From Virgibacillus doumboii (GTDB lineage Bacteria > Bacillota > Bacilli > Bacillales > Amphibacillaceae), in assembly GCF_902806455.1 (NCBI RefSeq), contig NZ_CADCWQ010000002.1, positions 1-64,000 of the forward strand: 64,000 bases of DNA. The letters are read 5' to 3'. Under the pieces are notes generated by a model that saw nothing but the letters and a program-made list of their open reading frames with translations, was not told the origin of the DNA and made no database searches. Shown here piece by piece: positions 41,971 through 51,013 of the stretch. Numbering within the stretch: the stretch's first letter is position 1; every line of letters starts with the position of its first letter. The position numbers and the translations under genes were made by a program.

Positions 41971-43095
41971 TTACTCATCAAAATAATTCTTCAAACCCTG
42001 CACAATGCCATCCGCCACATTGTCTTGATAGGAGTTTGTTTGTGCCGCTGCCAGATCATTTGGGTTTGTAATAAATCCTAATTCGACCAGTACGGCAGGT
42101 TCACTGTTCTCACGAAGTACGTGATAATCGCTTTGCATGATGCCACGACTGTACAGTGAAATATTTTGTTCCAGTGCAGCCTGAAGGTTTGTTGCCAGCT
42201 GGCGATCTTCCCCGCCTGTGTGAAAATGTGTGCTTACACCGTTAATTCCCATAATTGGGCAGGCGTTGTAGTGGAGACTGACAAATGCATGTGTATTGTA
42301 TACATTACTCAATTCCACCCTTTCTTCAAGTGTAAGAAAATAATCGCTGTCACGGGTTAAGATTACCGTTGCACCTGCTGCACGCAAATTTTGGGCAACG
42401 TTATCTACTGTATTCATGATAACGTTTTTTTCAAAAACACCTCCGATGCCGATTGCGCCTGGATCCATTCCGCCATGTCCAGGGTCAAGGACAATGTTAT
42501 ACCCCTCCAATGCTCCATTGGCACTTGTGGTTTGCGGCTGCGCATCGTTATTGCTGCCGGAATTTGTGTTGGCTTCAGGCGGATTACTTTTCCCGGTGCT
42601 GTAACCTGTAAGCCATCCGGCAATCCAGCCGGTCGACCCATTACCAAGCACTACATTATTCCAATTGTTTGTTGACTTTACCAAGTTGTATGTATCTCCT
42701 TTGGAAGTGTAGCCGATGATTTCATGATTGGTTCCCGGGCCAGTACGTATTCGGACTTCGGTTGCGGTTACCGTGATTTTTTCCGGTGTTGACTTGGAAA
42801 TAGTCGATGAACCGGTGTTTTTTTGACTAGTATCTGCCGGGTACAGGAACTGTGATGCTACCCATGCTTCCTGTCCGCCATAATAGGTCTGCACCCATCC
42901 AAAAGCCTTCTGAAATACTTCAATTTTATCACCATCGTTCAACTGTCCAATAATCGCTGCACTGTGTGACGGTGCTGTTCTGACATTCAGATGATTCGCT
43001 CCTACTTCATAGGTCTTACCGTTATCTGCTTGTACAACAGGGATAAAAACGAAGAATAATAACATCAAACTGATACCAAATGTTAACGAACGCAT
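41971..43095 (-). CDS. N-acetylmuramoyl-L-alanine amidase with two SH3 domains
   Basis: A 374-residue secreted cell-wall hydrolase. Signal peptide residues 1-23 (LMLLFFVFIPVVQA|DN). Two bacterial SH3 domains follow (about 26-85: YEVGANHLNVRTAPSHSAAI; and 105-165: TATEVRIRTGPGTNHEIIGY). A Ser/Asn linker leads to the zinc amidase_3 domain (about 197-370): NIVLDPGHGGMDPGAIG (zinc His), FVSLHYNA (second zinc His) and VLVELGFITNPND (catalytic Glu). It cleaves the lactyl-Ala bond of peptidoglycan. AAAGGAGG precedes the ATG. Monocistronic. Confidence 0.95.
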   Translation of the reverse strand: MRSLTFGISLMLLFFVFIPVVQADNGKTYEVGANHLNVRTAPSHSAAIIGQLNDGDKIEVFQKAFGWVQTYYGGQEAWVASQFLYPADTSQKNTGSSTISKSTPEKITVTATEVRIRTGPGTNHEIIGYTSKGDTYNLVKSTNNWNNVVLGNGSTGWIAGWLTGYSTGKSNPPEANTNSGSNNDAQPQTTSANGALEGYNIVLDPGHGGMDPGAIGIGGVFEKNVIMNTVDNVAQNLRAAGATVILTRDSDYFLTLEERVELSNVYNTHAFVSLHYNACPIMGINGVSTHFHTGGEDRQLATNLQAALEQNISLYSRGIMQSDYHVLRENSEPAVLVELGFITNPNDLAAAQTNSYQDNVADGIVQGLKNYFDE

Positions 43096-43144
43096 TTTCA
43101 GGTACCTCCTTTAACAGTTGATATCCACTATTTGCCCTTATGAC

Positions 43145-43165
43145 CAGATACTAAACTGGTATCTG
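43145..43165. promoter_or_regulatory. Small inverted repeat in the amidase/acetolactate gap
   Basis: CAGATAC (43145-43151) and GTATCTG (43159-43165) around TAAACTG: perfect 7-bp arms, in the 218-bp divergent region. Could be a regulator site; no owner can be named. Confidence 0.35.
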
Positions 43166-43313
43166 CAAAATTAGAACAAAATAACTATGTGAAAATAAGC
43201 AGATATAATCATCCGCTCAAAACTGCTTAGCGTCTAAAAATCTTTTTTTGTACTAATAATAAATCACCTCTTAACAAAAACTAGAACAAATGAAATAAAA
43301 AGGGTGGATGTTA

Positions 43314-44945
43314 ATGAATGTAGCGGAATTACTCGTGAAATGCATGGAAAATGAAGGGGTTGAATATATTTTCGGGGTTCCCGGTGAGGAAAATATCGAT
43401 ATGATCGATGCCCTCTATGATTCATCTATTGATTTTATCGTAACAAGACATGAAACAAGCGCCGCATTTATGGCTGGAACTTACGGAAAATTAACCGGCA
43501 AACCCGGCGTCTGTTTGGCTACATTGGGTCCCGGGGCAACAAACCTCATGACTGGTGTTGCCAATGCCAATATGGACCACTGCCCACTCGTGGCAATTAC
43601 CGGACAGGCCGGCTTGGAACGTCAGCATAAAACGTCACATCAATACTATGACTTGGTCAATATGTATGAACCTGTAACAAAATGGAATGCACAAATCAAA
43701 AACGGCAAAATCACCCCGGAAGTTGTCAGAAAGGCATTTCAGGTAGCCGGACAGGCCAAATGGGGGGCAACACATATTGATTTGCCGGAAGACGTAGCCG
43801 GCATGGAAGTTGACGGGAGTCCGTTAAAGGTGGCTGAAAGACCGCATACCGAGGCAAAAAAAGAAATCATCAGTAAGGCGGCCGAGTTGATCAAAAATGC
43901 CAAGCACCCCATCGTTCTCGCCGGTGATGGTATTACTAGACAAGGGGCATTACAGGAAATGCGATCCTTTATCGATAAAAGCAAACTTCCTATTGTGCAT
44001 TCATTTATGGGAAAAGGAGCCATTTCCTGGAAAAATGAGCTGAGTCTATTGACAGCAGGGATAGGTGGTCAGGACTACATTACGTGTGGTTTTGACAGCT
44101 CCGATTTGATTATTACGATCGGATTTGATATGGCGGAATATTCACCAAAAGATTGGAATCCTGACAGCAAAACGCCGATTCTTCACATTGACACGGAAGA
44201 AGCTGAAACGGATGCACATTATCCTGTCGCACTAAATGTTCTCGGTGATCTTAAAGCAAACCTTCAGCAATTAAGTGAAGCCGTGGAATCCCGGGACAAT
44301 ACCAAGGACTGGATTGCCGGTGTCAGAAAACAGGCATTGGACGAATTTAATGAATTTAAGGATGATGCCAGTTTTCCAATCAAACCGCAAAAAATTGTTG
44401 CAGATTTGCGGTCTGTCCTTGGTGAGAAAGATATTGCCATTTCCGACGTTGGGGCGCATAAAATGTGGATGGCGAGGATGTATCATTGTTATGAACCGGA
44501 TACGTGCCTGATTTCCAATGGTCTTGCCTCGATGGGGGTTGCGGTTCCAAGTGCAATCGCAGCAAAAATGGCCCATCCGGACCGTAATGTCGTTGCTGTT
44601 TGCGGGGATGGTTCTTTTCAAATGACCGGAGCTGAACTCGAAACAGCAGTGAGGATGAACCTGCCCATCATTGTTTTAATGTGGCGAGACGATGGCTATG
44701 GACTGATTGAATGGCATCAATTAAAGAAGTTTGACCGTGCTTCGTATATCAAGTTTGGTAACCCTGACTTCAAGCAGCTTGCCACGTCATATGGATTTGA
44801 AGCAATGCAGCTGACGGCGGCTGAAGAATTAAAGCCTGCTCTTGAAAAAGCAATTGAGATGAACAAACCGGTATTCATTGATTGTCCGGTTGACTACAGC
44901 GAGAACATGAAACTGACCGAAAAACTGGGAGAAATTATTTGTTAG
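43314..44945 (+). CDS. Acetolactate synthase large-subunit-like TPP enzyme
   Basis: A 543-residue thiamine-diphosphate enzyme with the three-domain layout of acetolactate synthases. Catalytic Glu in TRHETSAAFMA (about residue 49), the GPGATNLMTG loop, and the TPP/Mg motif CGDGSFQMTGAELETAV … WRDDGYG at about 433-470. No IlvN small subunit follows, as in catabolic AlsS-type enzymes. ATG 43314 follows GGGTGG; ATG 43308 overlaps it. It is co-transcribed with an aldehyde dehydrogenase 18 bp downstream, so the real substrate could be another 2-oxo acid or aldehyde donor. AlsS identity is not certain. Confidence 0.85.
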   Translation: MNVAELLVKCMENEGVEYIFGVPGEENIDMIDALYDSSIDFIVTRHETSAAFMAGTYGKLTGKPGVCLATLGPGATNLMTGVANANMDHCPLVAITGQAGLERQHKTSHQYYDLVNMYEPVTKWNAQIKNGKITPEVVRKAFQVAGQAKWGATHIDLPEDVAGMEVDGSPLKVAERPHTEAKKEIISKAAELIKNAKHPIVLAGDGITRQGALQEMRSFIDKSKLPIVHSFMGKGAISWKNELSLLTAGIGGQDYITCGFDSSDLIITIGFDMAEYSPKDWNPDSKTPILHIDTEEAETDAHYPVALNVLGDLKANLQQLSEAVESRDNTKDWIAGVRKQALDEFNEFKDDASFPIKPQKIVADLRSVLGEKDIAISDVGAHKMWMARMYHCYEPDTCLISNGLASMGVAVPSAIAAKMAHPDRNVVAVCGDGSFQMTGAELETAVRMNLPIIVLMWRDDGYGLIEWHQLKKFDRASYIKFGNPDFKQLATSYGFEAMQLTAAEELKPALEKAIEMNKPVFIDCPVDYSENMKLTEKLGEIIC

Positions 44946-44963
44946 CGGAAAGGAGTATAAAAC

Positions 44964-46406
44964 ATGTTAGGATCCATCATTAATGGCCAGGAACGCACCG
45001 ACAGCCAGGATACTATGGATGTCAGTAATCCATACAACGGAGAACGAGTAGCCGAAATTGCACTCGCTTCTCAGGATGTTCTCGAGGAGGCTATCGATAA
45101 TTCGTTTTCAGCTTACCATGATACAATGAAAGAGATGACAGCTCACGAGCGTTCGGATATTCTGCGCAAAACGGCGGATTTACTGGAGGAACGGACCGAA
45201 GACTTTGCCCAGGCAATTATGCAAGAGGCCGGAAAACCAATTTCTTTCAGCCGGGGTGAAGTCGGACGAGCCATTCAGGTGCTCCGCTTCGCATCAGAAC
45301 AAGCAAAACACATATCAGGCGAAGTAGTACCAATGGATGCAGCAATCGGCGGTGAAGGACGACTGGGCTTGGTGAAAAGAGTTTCCTTGGGTGTAGTAGG
45401 AGCCATTACCCCATTTAATTTTCCTTTAAATCTGTCACTGCACAAACTCGCACCGGCGATTGCCGCGGGAAATACAGTTATTTTCAAACCGGCCGAAAAA
45501 ACTCCGGTTTCCGCTCACATGCTGACAAAGCTGTTCACCGAAGCAGGTCTTCCTGATGGTGTGCTGAACCTTGTTATGGGCACCGGCGAAATCGGGGAGG
45601 CGATGGTCACACATGATAAAATACACAAAATTTCTTTTACCGGCAGTTTACCGGTTGGCAAGTCCATCGTTAAAAATGCCGGGTTTAAAAAAGTCACACT
45701 TGAGCTTGGTTCCAACTCACCAAATATTTTATTTGACGATGCTAACGTTGAACAGGCGGTAAAACTATTAGTGAAAGGCGCTTTTGCGTTTTCCGGACAG
45801 GTTTGTATTTCCGCTCAGCGAATTTATGTTCAAAAAAGCATCTATGATGAATTTTTGAAACTCTATATTAAACAGACAAATGAACTTAAGGTCGGAAACC
45901 CGGCAGACGAGGACACTGACATCGGACCTATGATCAGCGAAAAAGAAGCAGAACGCGCCAAGGAATGGATTGATGATGCAGTGGAAAACGGTGCAAAAGT
46001 ATCCGCGGGAGGTGAACAGAAAGGAACGATCTTAACGCCGACCATTATGACGAACGTTGATAAAAACATGAAAATTATTGCTGACGAAGTATTTGCACCG
46101 ATTGTATCCGTCATCCCGTTTGAAACCGAGGATGAGGTAATCGGATATTCGAATGATTCCATTTACGGTCTGCAGGCAGGTGTATTTACGAAAAACCTGG
46201 ACCGGGCACTTCGCGTTGCGGATGAACTGGAGATGGGCGGCGTATGGATCAACGAAATTTCCACCTATCGCCAGGACAACCATCCGTATGGCGGTGTGAA
46301 ACAAAGCGGCATCGGAAAAGAAGGTGTAAAATATGCCGTTGAGGATATGACTGAAGAGAAGTTTATTGGAATGAAGTTAAAGGATGACGAAAGAGCTGAA
46401 AAGTGA
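44964..46406 (+). CDS. NAD(P)-dependent aldehyde dehydrogenase family protein
   Basis: A 480-residue ALDH. Catalytic residues are all in place: Asn152 (TPFNFPLN), Glu247 (TLELGSNSP) and Cys281 (SGQVCISAQR). The coenzyme loop FTGSLPVGKSI and the C-terminal GGVKQSGIGKEGVKYAVEDM are standard. It resembles the lactaldehyde/GAPN-like branch. Coupled to the TPP enzyme upstream (AAAGGAG ribosome site), suggesting a pathway in which an aldehyde formed or used by that enzyme is oxidised to acid. Substrate not predictable. Confidence 0.92.
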   Translation: MLGSIINGQERTDSQDTMDVSNPYNGERVAEIALASQDVLEEAIDNSFSAYHDTMKEMTAHERSDILRKTADLLEERTEDFAQAIMQEAGKPISFSRGEVGRAIQVLRFASEQAKHISGEVVPMDAAIGGEGRLGLVKRVSLGVVGAITPFNFPLNLSLHKLAPAIAAGNTVIFKPAEKTPVSAHMLTKLFTEAGLPDGVLNLVMGTGEIGEAMVTHDKIHKISFTGSLPVGKSIVKNAGFKKVTLELGSNSPNILFDDANVEQAVKLLVKGAFAFSGQVCISAQRIYVQKSIYDEFLKLYIKQTNELKVGNPADEDTDIGPMISEKEAERAKEWIDDAVENGAKVSAGGEQKGTILTPTIMTNVDKNMKIIADEVFAPIVSVIPFETEDEVIGYSNDSIYGLQAGVFTKNLDRALRVADELEMGGVWINEISTYRQDNHPYGGVKQSGIGKEGVKYAVEDMTEEKFIGMKLKDDERAEK

Positions 46407-46415
46407 CAAGTTGTG

Positions 46416-46448
46416 AAGCCGCAATTCTTTTGTTAGAAGTGCGGCTTT
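46416..46448. terminator. Bidirectional terminator between ALDH and rocB
   Basis: AAGCCGCA (46416-46423) pairs with TGCGGCTT (46440-46447), followed by TTCC. Confidence 0.75.
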
Positions 46449-46503
46449 TCCATTAGAAAAGTCTGATACTGTCACCAATCTTTGCAGATCATAGTTCAAA
46501 GCA

Positions 46504-48189
46504 TTATTTGTCTGACATTCCATGCAGCACCCTTTGAATTACCATATTCGTCATATTCGGCACAATTTCAAAGGAATAGGTCATTTCCACACGTTCCAGA
46601 CGCTTATGTCCATCCATCCCATATGGCCCAATATTAATCACCGGCACATCGATATCACGGATGTCCTGATAGTCCACATAATGCTTGGTGCCCCATCCAG
46701 GATTATTATTTTCAATCGCTGCAATTCCTGCATCATCATCACTTAACGCCATAAAACTGGCATCCGAAATATATGGGAAAAAGTTACGAACAGCAATTGG
46801 GTGTTCATAGTTCGGCTGAATATGTTTAACCGCATGTTCAAGAGCATCCATCAGAATCTGTTCATTCTCCGTCTCTCCGGATAATTCAATTCGTGGTGAA
46901 TACAAAGATGAATAGAACACAAAGATGGCCGGGCTTTTATCCTCCATCCATTTCCATGCTTCTTCGACAACCCGGGCTGCAAACATTCGGGTATCCAATG
47001 TGTCATCATTTAACAGATCCTGCTTAAATTCATCCATATGCTGAATAAATGAATCACCATGCGCTTCAATCAGCATTTGTTCCATTTCTTCATATAGGAA
47101 TACACGCGGCTGCCAAGGTATTTCTTTATAAGGCTGATTGCTAATGTCACAAAATGCCCGGTATCTTTCTTTAAATGTGGCAAGTGCATTTGTAAACGCA
47201 ATATGTGCATGAATCTTCAATTTTTCCAAAACCTCTTTCGGCGACCAGGAATGGATAAAGAAATTGTAATACACATATGCGGATAATGCCGTTTGGACTG
47301 TATAGGACGGCTTCAAATCTGCTTGCTTTAAAGCGACGGGAGGAACCGTTATTTCTCCGTGTGCTTCATTACAGAGTTCCGGATTATAACTGATTTGCCT
47401 GGTTAATTCAGCCGCAATAAAATTCGGATCAAGCCCGTCAAATGCATCCCCGACATGTGTTTCCTCACCGGTTATCAAAAAAGACGGGAGGAGTTTTCCG
47501 GCCGCTCCCTTATATACATAACGATTCTCATCTTCTTCGGACCTTGGTGCGACAAAATCACTGTTCACAGCAGCAACATAATCAAAATGGTGTTCCTCTT
47601 TCCATCTTTTCAATGTTTTTAGCGCGGACAGGATACCATGTGATCCGTCCTCTTCATCACACTCGGCGACAAGTACAAGATTACCCTCCAATTCCTCGGG
47701 ATGTTCCGCATAATATTTCAGCAGATAGATATTACTGGCAAGCCCGCTTTTCATATCGAGGGCACCCCTGCCGAAGAGCCAGTCACCGGATTGCAGCTGC
47801 TTGCTCACAGATGCAGGTATATCCTCCTCTTTCAACATATCCATCCATTCATCCGGCTTAAATGCATACTCATGCAATTGATTAAAATCATCAACCCCGA
47901 CCGTATCCATGTGCCCCATTAAGATAACGGTCCGATTACTCGCGGTCTTTGTCCCTTTGACAAAAGCCAGTACATTGTACCGCTCGCGTTCATCGTTTGT
48001 CGTTTGTTCAATGGTCACGTGTTCCGGATTCGATGTAAAATAAGGAAAAGATGCAAGCAATGTATACAACGAATGGGCAATTACCTTTTCACCTTCCGTA
48101 TTAACAATACTTTGGATACCGACAAGTCTTTTTGTTAAATCCAGTACTTCGTCACGACATTCCATCATGTCTCCTTGTAATGCCCCCAT
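46504..48189 (-). CDS. rocB: RocB-like M20-family peptidase/amidohydrolase
   Basis: A 561-residue M20 metalloprotein close in length and layout to B. subtilis RocB of arginine/ornithine catabolism, whose exact reaction is unknown. Metal-binding motifs: ILMGHMDTVGV (His-Asp), FGRGALDMKSGLA (bridging Asp) and VAECDEEDGSHG (catalytic and metal Glu). An inserted region (about 270-420) enlarges it relative to simple M20 enzymes. ATG 48189 follows AAGGAGG by 7 bases. No rocACDEF genes flank it; it stands alone. Confidence 0.88.
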   Translation of the reverse strand: MGALQGDMMECRDEVLDLTKRLVGIQSIVNTEGEKVIAHSLYTLLASFPYFTSNPEHVTIEQTTNDERERYNVLAFVKGTKTASNRTVILMGHMDTVGVDDFNQLHEYAFKPDEWMDMLKEEDIPASVSKQLQSGDWLFGRGALDMKSGLASNIYLLKYYAEHPEELEGNLVLVAECDEEDGSHGILSALKTLKRWKEEHHFDYVAAVNSDFVAPRSEEDENRYVYKGAAGKLLPSFLITGEETHVGDAFDGLDPNFIAAELTRQISYNPELCNEAHGEITVPPVALKQADLKPSYTVQTALSAYVYYNFFIHSWSPKEVLEKLKIHAHIAFTNALATFKERYRAFCDISNQPYKEIPWQPRVFLYEEMEQMLIEAHGDSFIQHMDEFKQDLLNDDTLDTRMFAARVVEEAWKWMEDKSPAIFVFYSSLYSPRIELSGETENEQILMDALEHAVKHIQPNYEHPIAVRNFFPYISDASFMALSDDDAGIAAIENNNPGWGTKHYVDYQDIRDIDVPVINIGPYGMDGHKRLERVEMTYSFEIVPNMTNMVIQRVLHGMSDK

Positions 48190-48294
48190 TTGATAACCTC
48201 CTTATTTTTACTCTAATACTATCATACTGATTTTTTTTGCACATGCATGAATGACGTTTTTTCATGGAACAAGGTGGATCCGGCCGTTTGAAGT

Positions 48295-48473
48295 GGACAT
48301 ATATTCCGTTATTTGCGGCAAATGGAGTGTTTTTTCGCTATTCGCGGACATTTGTTCCGCTAGTCATCCAAAAACCAATACTTTTCGAAGTGAATTATGA
48401 TAATAACGGAATACATGTCCGTGAAGCCATTAATTTCGGTGTGTTTTCAGTTAATAACGGAAAATAAGTCCGC
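48295..48473. repeat. Four-part inverted element, type A, copy 3
   Basis: Units 48295-48314 (GGACATATATTCCGTTATTT), 48344-48363 (GCGGACATTTGTTCCGCTAG), 48402-48421 (AATAACGGAATACATGTCCG) and 48452-48473 (TAATAACGGAAAATAAGTCC). Again 179 bp and forward-forward-reverse-reverse. It fills the rocB/PLA2 gap (48190-48561) with the terminator at 48499. Confidence 0.88.
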
Positions 48474-48498
48474 CAAAATGAGAAATGTCAGCTAATAC

Positions 48499-48545
48499 AA
48501 AAACGCTTGAATATGAATTGATATGCTAGGCCATCAAGCGTTTTT
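48499..48545 (-). terminator. Terminator of the PLA2-like gene
   Basis: AAAAACGCTTGA (48499-48510) pairs with TCAAGCGTTTTT (48534-48545). The same stem sequence as the terminator at 37211. Confidence 0.85.
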
Positions 48546-48561
48546 GGGTGACACCTTATTT

Positions 48562-48843
48562 TTAAAAATTGCAGGTAAAGAATGTCTGCATTTTCATATA
48601 GTTGTACATCAGTCTTGCCTTTCTTCCTTTTTTCGTATGTGGGTTGATCATTGGTCCAATACGTTGAAGAAATAGCTGGTCACATTCACATGATGGTCCA
48701 AATCTGCGATAACAATCATCATGCGCTTTACAGGCCGCGTCCAGATCGTCAATCGGTGCACCGGGACCACTGCATCCGGGGCCGCAATATTTATAGCCGG
48801 GAAATATACAAAATCGGGTTCCTCTGTTTCTTCGCTGTGGCAA
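48562..48843 (-). CDS. Phospholipase A2-like small protein
   Basis: A 93-residue basic, cysteine-rich protein. It has the PLA2 calcium-loop and active-site arrangement [12 protein letters not shown] … [14 protein letters not shown], with the catalytic His-Asp in AHDDCY. This is the short form also found in parvovirus capsid proteins and some Firmicutes. It would hydrolyse the sn-2 ester of phospholipids. No signal peptide is evident (RRNRGTRF start), so location is unclear. TTG start 7 bases after GAGGGGGG. Monocistronic. Confidence 0.85.
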   Translation of the reverse strand: MPQRRNRGTRFCIFPGYKYCGPGCSGPGAPIDDLDAACKAHDDCYRRFGPSCECDQLFLQRIGPMINPHTKKGRKARLMYNYMKMQTFFTCNF

Positions 48844-49011
48844 TCTTATTCCCCCCTCTCATTTGACTATCTATACGATAAATTATTCTATCCTACACAA
48901 ATTTGCCTGAACTACTATCCCTAAAGATATGGAATAGGTGAAATTCGGGAAGGGATTGTCATCCATGAGAAGGTACATAAGATTTCTTTCCGCCGGTAGC
49001 TTTCCAGCAGA

Positions 49012-49144
49012 AAGAGGCTGGGACAAAAGTATTTTATCAATAACAAAATCCGAACATATTGAAAATGGAGCATAAAACCGCTCCGGGAATTCCGTTCATT
49101 GTTCGTCTTTTGGTAACACTTTTTTGTTATGTCCCAGCCCCTTT
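49012..49144. repeat. GAGGCTGGGAC-type intergenic element, copy 2
   Basis: AAGAGGCTGGGACAAAAGT at the left, TTTTTGTTATGTCCCAGCCC at the right; interior AATCCGAACATATTGAAAAT also occurs in copy 1 (41800). It lies 11 bases beyond the fadE stop and may be its terminator. The rest of the 48844-49155 gap shows nothing else. Confidence 0.8.
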
Positions 49145-49155
49145 ACTACGAAAAA

Positions 49156-50904
49156 CTAGCTGCTATACATACCTTTTTCATATACGTTAAGCGCAATATC
49201 CCTGTTCCTGTTTATGGAACCAGCGAACGAATGTGACATTAACTTCGTGTAAACCTGTTCTCTAATTGCCTCTTTCGTTTCAAACAGCTCCTGATCCAAC
49301 TGTCTCACAATAATAAGCACTTGGTTAAAAGCCTCCTCAAGCGAGGTTTCCATCAACATCGCTTTTAATGGGGCTTCACCTTGTGCGTCGATTTCCTTTT
49401 TAGTACGAAGCAATACAGACTCTGAAGCAAATAAATGAATTGCCAAATCTGATAGCTTCATTAGAATTTCCTGTTGTGCATCCAGTTGCTTTCCGAATTT
49501 TTTGCGGGCCAGTTCAACTAAAACAAGATAGATAGCCCGGAAATCCTTTACCAGTTCCAGTTGTTTGTCAGCCCCGTAGTTATTTTTTTCCAATCGTTGA
49601 AAGGCTTTCGTTACAGCTTCTTCATAAGACAATTCACCTTTCAGGGCCTTTTTCAAAAATTGACCTGTCAAAAGAAGGCGGTTTACTTCATTGGTTCCTT
49701 CAAATATACGATTGATTCTTGAATCCCGGTACATTTGTTCAACTCGATACTCGTTAATAAATCCAGCCCCACCATGAAGTTGAAGTCCTTCATCAACTAA
49801 GTAATCCAATGTCTCCGAACCGTATACTTTACACGCTGCACATTCAAGGGCGTATTCTGATAATCCAGCTGCAACAACACGTTTATCCGCTTCCTGATCA
49901 AGTCCGTTCAATGCCTCTTCCAATAAAGCAGACGTTCGATATTGCATGGATTCCGAAGCATAAATTCGTGCAGCCATCTTTGCTGCCTTCTCTTTGGATG
50001 CACCAAAATCAGCAAGTGCCTGTCCAAACTGTTTACGTTCCTTAATATGGTTAACTGTTTCCTTTAGTGCATATTTTGCTGCGCCAACACATGCAGAACC
50101 AAGGTTAAAACGCCCAAGATTCAATACAGTAAAAGCAATAATATGCCCTCTTCCAATTTCCCCCAGCAGGTTTTCAACAGGTACTTCACAATCCTCTAAA
50201 ATAACAGATCGTGTTGACGACCCTTTAATCCCCATTTTCTTTTCTTCCGGACCCAGTTTTAGTCCTGGAAAGTTTTTCTCAACAATAAATGCAGTGTAAT
50301 GTTCCCCGTCCACCTTTGCATAGACAATAAATGTATCAGAAAAGGTAGCGTTGGTAATATATATTTTCGTACCATTTAAAAGGTAGTGTGTTTTTTCGTT
50401 ATTTAAAACAGCAGTTGTTTTGCCGGACATTGCATCAGATCCTGCATCGGGTTCTGTTAAACAATACGCACCAATGTATTCTCCGCTCGCCAATTTAGGA
50501 AGGTATTTTTGTTTTTGCTCCGTTGTGCCGTAATACGTGATCGGAAGTGTTGCGATACATGTATGGTTGGAGTGTGCTACACCATAGCTTCCTGTTCGTC
50601 CAACCTGTTCCCCAACAATGCCTTTACTGATTTTATCAAGACCTAAGCCGCCAAATTCCTCTGGGATACTATGGGCAAGCAACCCAAGGTCTCCCGCTTG
50701 TTTCATTAAGTCAGCAACAACATCAAAGTGTTGTGCCTCAATCTCCTTGTGACGTGGTTCTACCTCTTTGGTGGAAAATTGCTGTGCTGTTTTTTGAATC
50801 ATTTTATGTTCTTCGGTCAAATCTTCCGGGAAAAATGCTTCGTCTGCAGTTATCTGATTAACCAGGTATGAACCGCCATAGTTTCCGGTCTTTATATGTG
50901 CCAA
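49156..50904 (-). CDS. fadE: Long-chain-type acyl-CoA dehydrogenase (FadE-like)
   Basis: A 582-residue flavoprotein with the acyl-CoA dehydrogenase core in residues 1-400 and the C-terminal extension typical of Bacillus FadE. Landmarks: GAYCLTEPDAGSDAMSGKTT, KMGIKGSSTRSVILEDCEVP and LHGGAGFINEYRVEQMYRDSRINRIFEGTNEVNRLLL. It catalyses the first oxidation of beta-oxidation. TTG 50904 follows GAAGGAG by 8 bases; the GTG at 50913 overlaps that site. It is last of the catabolic cluster in transcription order and lies 109 bp after the hydroxyacyl-CoA dehydrogenase gene. Confidence 0.93.
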   Translation of the reverse strand: MAHIKTGNYGGSYLVNQITADEAFFPEDLTEEHKMIQKTAQQFSTKEVEPRHKEIEAQHFDVVADLMKQAGDLGLLAHSIPEEFGGLGLDKISKGIVGEQVGRTGSYGVAHSNHTCIATLPITYYGTTEQKQKYLPKLASGEYIGAYCLTEPDAGSDAMSGKTTAVLNNEKTHYLLNGTKIYITNATFSDTFIVYAKVDGEHYTAFIVEKNFPGLKLGPEEKKMGIKGSSTRSVILEDCEVPVENLLGEIGRGHIIAFTVLNLGRFNLGSACVGAAKYALKETVNHIKERKQFGQALADFGASKEKAAKMAARIYASESMQYRTSALLEEALNGLDQEADKRVVAAGLSEYALECAACKVYGSETLDYLVDEGLQLHGGAGFINEYRVEQMYRDSRINRIFEGTNEVNRLLLTGQFLKKALKGELSYEEAVTKAFQRLEKNNYGADKQLELVKDFRAIYLVLVELARKKFGKQLDAQQEILMKLSDLAIHLFASESVLLRTKKEIDAQGEAPLKAMLMETSLEEAFNQVLIIVRQLDQELFETKEAIREQVYTKLMSHSFAGSINRNRDIALNVYEKGMYSS

Positions 50905-51013
50905 ACTTTTCACTCCTTCTCTATTATTAAGTCTATTTCGTATAGATTTTTCTTTCTGATCCCACAGCCATATTAATGCTCAAATCTTTATGCGATGAGT
51001 AAAATCATCGACC

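Noticed and set aside
48264..48467. 67-codon ORF between rocB and the PLA2 gene
   Set aside because: It lies within the four-part repeat and has no ribosome site.
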